DNA of 64,000 bases from Homalodisca vitripennis (Eukaryota; Arthropoda; Insecta; Hemiptera; Cicadellidae): NCBI RefSeq assembly GCF_021130785.1, contig NC_060212.1, positions 146,779,501 to 146,843,500 on the forward strand, in the 5' to 3' direction. This document shows positions 62,090 to 64,000 of this stretch, piece after piece (position 1 is the stretch's first letter; the number at the start of each line of letters is the position of its first letter). A program made the translations under genes and the position numbers. The notes under the pieces are model-generated. The model was not told the DNA's origin. It searched no databases and saw only the letters and a program-made list of their open reading frames with translations.

Positions 62090-63340
62090 GGGGGGAGTCT
62101 GCGTCAAATATGGCAAAAAAACATATTTTTAACAAAAATTTTTTTATTTATTTAAATTATTCTTCACTATCTCCCTGACCCAATTATATAAGTATAACCA
62201 TGGAAATATCATTTTATCCCATTAAAAATAATTTTCAAAATAAGCGCTGCACAGGCCAGTCTCACATTTCAGGAGTCTGTTTGGTGAGCCGTTGCGTCTG
62301 TTCTGCTTGTAACCTGTTCTGATGCATTGTATTTTAGAGTTATTACTCTATAATATATATCACAGAACATACCTTTACATGTACTTGAGATAGATACTTT
62401 AGTTGTCTTTGGTCAAAACCAAAGATACATTATATTTTTCCATATCCAAATATATCAAGTGCCAGATGGTTTGCTATTTGTCATTTGGAAATAATTCGTT
62501 GTTGTTGTTGTTTACAAACATTGAAATCCCGTGATTGTGAATTTCATTTACCTTCATTATATTATTTTGATCTAATCATTTTATTAGTATTATAAAGTGC
62601 TTAGTTTATGTTCGTGGGATTATTTCAGTGATAATCTAGGCTAGGATCCCACCTAGTTTTGTGTGAGATTTGCTTAAAAAATCTCACACAAAACTAAATT
62701 AGAATGAGAAATATTCAATCAGAAGAAAAAAAAGGAGCAGGAAGGTTCCTTATATGGGCCAGGAGAATTCTAGCAAGATTTTAAGTTTGTACTGAATAAA
62801 ACGTTGCTTTTTGAATATAATGTATTGTTTTTTTTGCGTTTTCCGAAAGTTTTAATTTTTGACACGGGAAAGGTTGTATTTTGGTTATTTTAAAAGATAT
62901 TGCCACAATTCTTTTTTTGTTTTATTCAAAATAAAGTTTTCTATGACATGTAGTATGGGTTTAGCATTTAAATGCTCCAAAAAATTTAAAAAAATTGAAA
63001 TGTTCATAAAAATATAGAATTTTTAAATTTTGTTTTTGAAAAATTTATTATTCGGCTATCTAATGGATTTTGATCAAACCCATACTTGATATCATAGAGG
63101 ATATTGTTGGGGTTCCAGGGAAAAAAAGAAAATTAAAATATCTGTTAAAATGTTGGAGCTAGAACCTTTCTTGCAAGGGACTACAAATGTTCTAAAAAAC
63201 TACCCCGAGGGGGTGGGGGGAGGAAAATGGTAATTTTTATAACAGATTTCCCATCCTAATCTAACCTAGTAAAGTTTCCTAAAGTATCAAAACAAAATTC
63301 CAAAAAATTAAAATAATTATTTTTTTTACAGACTCCCCCC
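62090..63340. mobile_element. TTAA-flanked element with GGGGGGAGTCTG ends, 1251 bp (Kolobok- or piggyBac-type)
   Basis: Perfect 12-bp terminal inverted repeats GGGGGGAGTCTG with TTAA at 62086-62089 and 63341-63344. The interior has a hairpin at 62654-62696 and no long frame. A G-rich end with a TTAA target is compatible with Kolobok-type transposons (inference); the CCCTTT-ended elements elsewhere in the window are a different type. Confidence 0.8.
62654..62696. repeat. 17-bp perfect stem-loop inside the 62.1-kb element
   Basis: TAGTTTTGTGTGAGATT (62654-62670) is followed after 9 bases by its exact reverse complement (62680-62696), near the middle of the element. Confidence 0.9.
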
Positions 63341-63344
63341 TTAA

Positions 63345-64000
63345 GCAAGATAAATCAAATTTTATCTTCCGTAACTTATGTAAGCTATTTTAAAAGGATT
63401 TGATGAATCTGCTTGGGGCATCCTTGGATTCTAACATTATTTGGCAGAGACTTAATAGTTTATTATCTAAACGATTAGCATTGGCGATCCATCTGAAAGG
63501 ACGAGAACGCTGTACTTGGATAAGCCACTTAAGATTCCTATGCTATTCATACTATGCTTTTTGAAGTCACTACCTCTTTTGGTGGGCTACGGATGATTGT
63601 TTTGCACCGGGAAAAACTTTCGTTTTGCTTTACGCATATTTATATTTTCCATATGCTTACAAAGTATAATGACAGCTTTACCAAAATGTAAACAAACAGT
63701 TATATAAACATCTGACCTGAACTAACAAAAGTTAACTTTAATGAAACATCTTTTTAAAAAGATTAAAAGGGATACATAAACCACAATAACATACAACATT
63801 ATATATATGATAAGGAAAATAACTAAACGCTTCTATAATATAGTAGAGTGTTACAATGATTTGTTTTCTTAACTGTTAGATCAGTTTACTTATATTATTA
63901 TTGACGTAAATGTTATCCAAAATATCAGTTTGTCTGGATCCATCCCTGCTTCTGCAGTCTTTCCTTGGTCATATCATTTTTTCAGGTTACGTTACTAAAG
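63345..64000. other. Non-coding DNA, nothing recognised
   Basis: No exon or mobile-element end is supported. Confidence 0.5.

Noticed and set aside
1..64000. tRNA, rRNA or CRISPR features
   Set aside because: No TTCRA-containing B-box with a matching acceptor stem was noticed, and there are no regularly spaced direct repeats. A tRNAscan-SE run would settle the tRNA question.

Overview
The window is eukaryotic nuclear DNA, AT-rich, with spliced genes and dense DNA-transposon and LINE debris. It is most likely from an arthropod, and an insect of hemipteran type is a reasonable guess; that guess rests only on the protein divergence and the mix of mariner, piggyBac and LINE remnants. No bacterial features (operons, ribosome binding sites, CRISPR) are present.

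One host gene is certain: a complete minus-strand Rtf1 orthologue (Paf1 complex / Plus3 protein). It runs from the ATG at 61252 down to the TGA at 30591 in 13 coding exons and encodes a predicted 715 residues. All exon junctions join in phase with GT/AG sites, so the gene looks intact. Its introns, up to 6.5 kb, hold most of the mobile DNA on the right half of the window.

Region by region. 1-2.7 kb: AT-rich DNA with a small TTAA-flanked element. 2.7-8.5 kb: locally CpG-rich, non-repetitive DNA that could hold the promoter or 5' exons of an unseen neighbour, with no convincing coding exon. 8.5-21.5 kb: transposon graveyard (TTAA elements at 9.7 and 13.5 kb, a pogo-type MITE nested in the second, a long-TIR foldback element at 15.2 kb, a GGGTAC...AAGCGG element pair at 16-17.5 kb, a decayed LINE at 20-21 kb, two (AT)n tracts). 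23.7-27.4 kb: fragments of two LINE domains and two mariner transposases. 27.4-30.6 kb: sequence downstream of Rtf1. 30.6-61.3 kb: Rtf1 with intronic insertions (a DUF7869-like relic, two near-identical GGTACTTTGGG elements, a 5'-truncated LINE, several TTAA elements, two of which keep a piggyBac-like transposase N-terminus, a deleted mariner). 62.1-63.3 kb: a 1.25-kb TTAA-flanked element with GGGGGGAGTCTG ends.

The most interesting pattern is in the mobile DNA. At least seven TTAA-bounded insertions have different terminal sequences, yet each carries a short palindrome or repeated palindromic motif just inside its ends. Separately, a family with GGTACTTTGG ends makes perfect 8-bp target duplications and contains a GC-rich hairpin. 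Both look worth naming as families.
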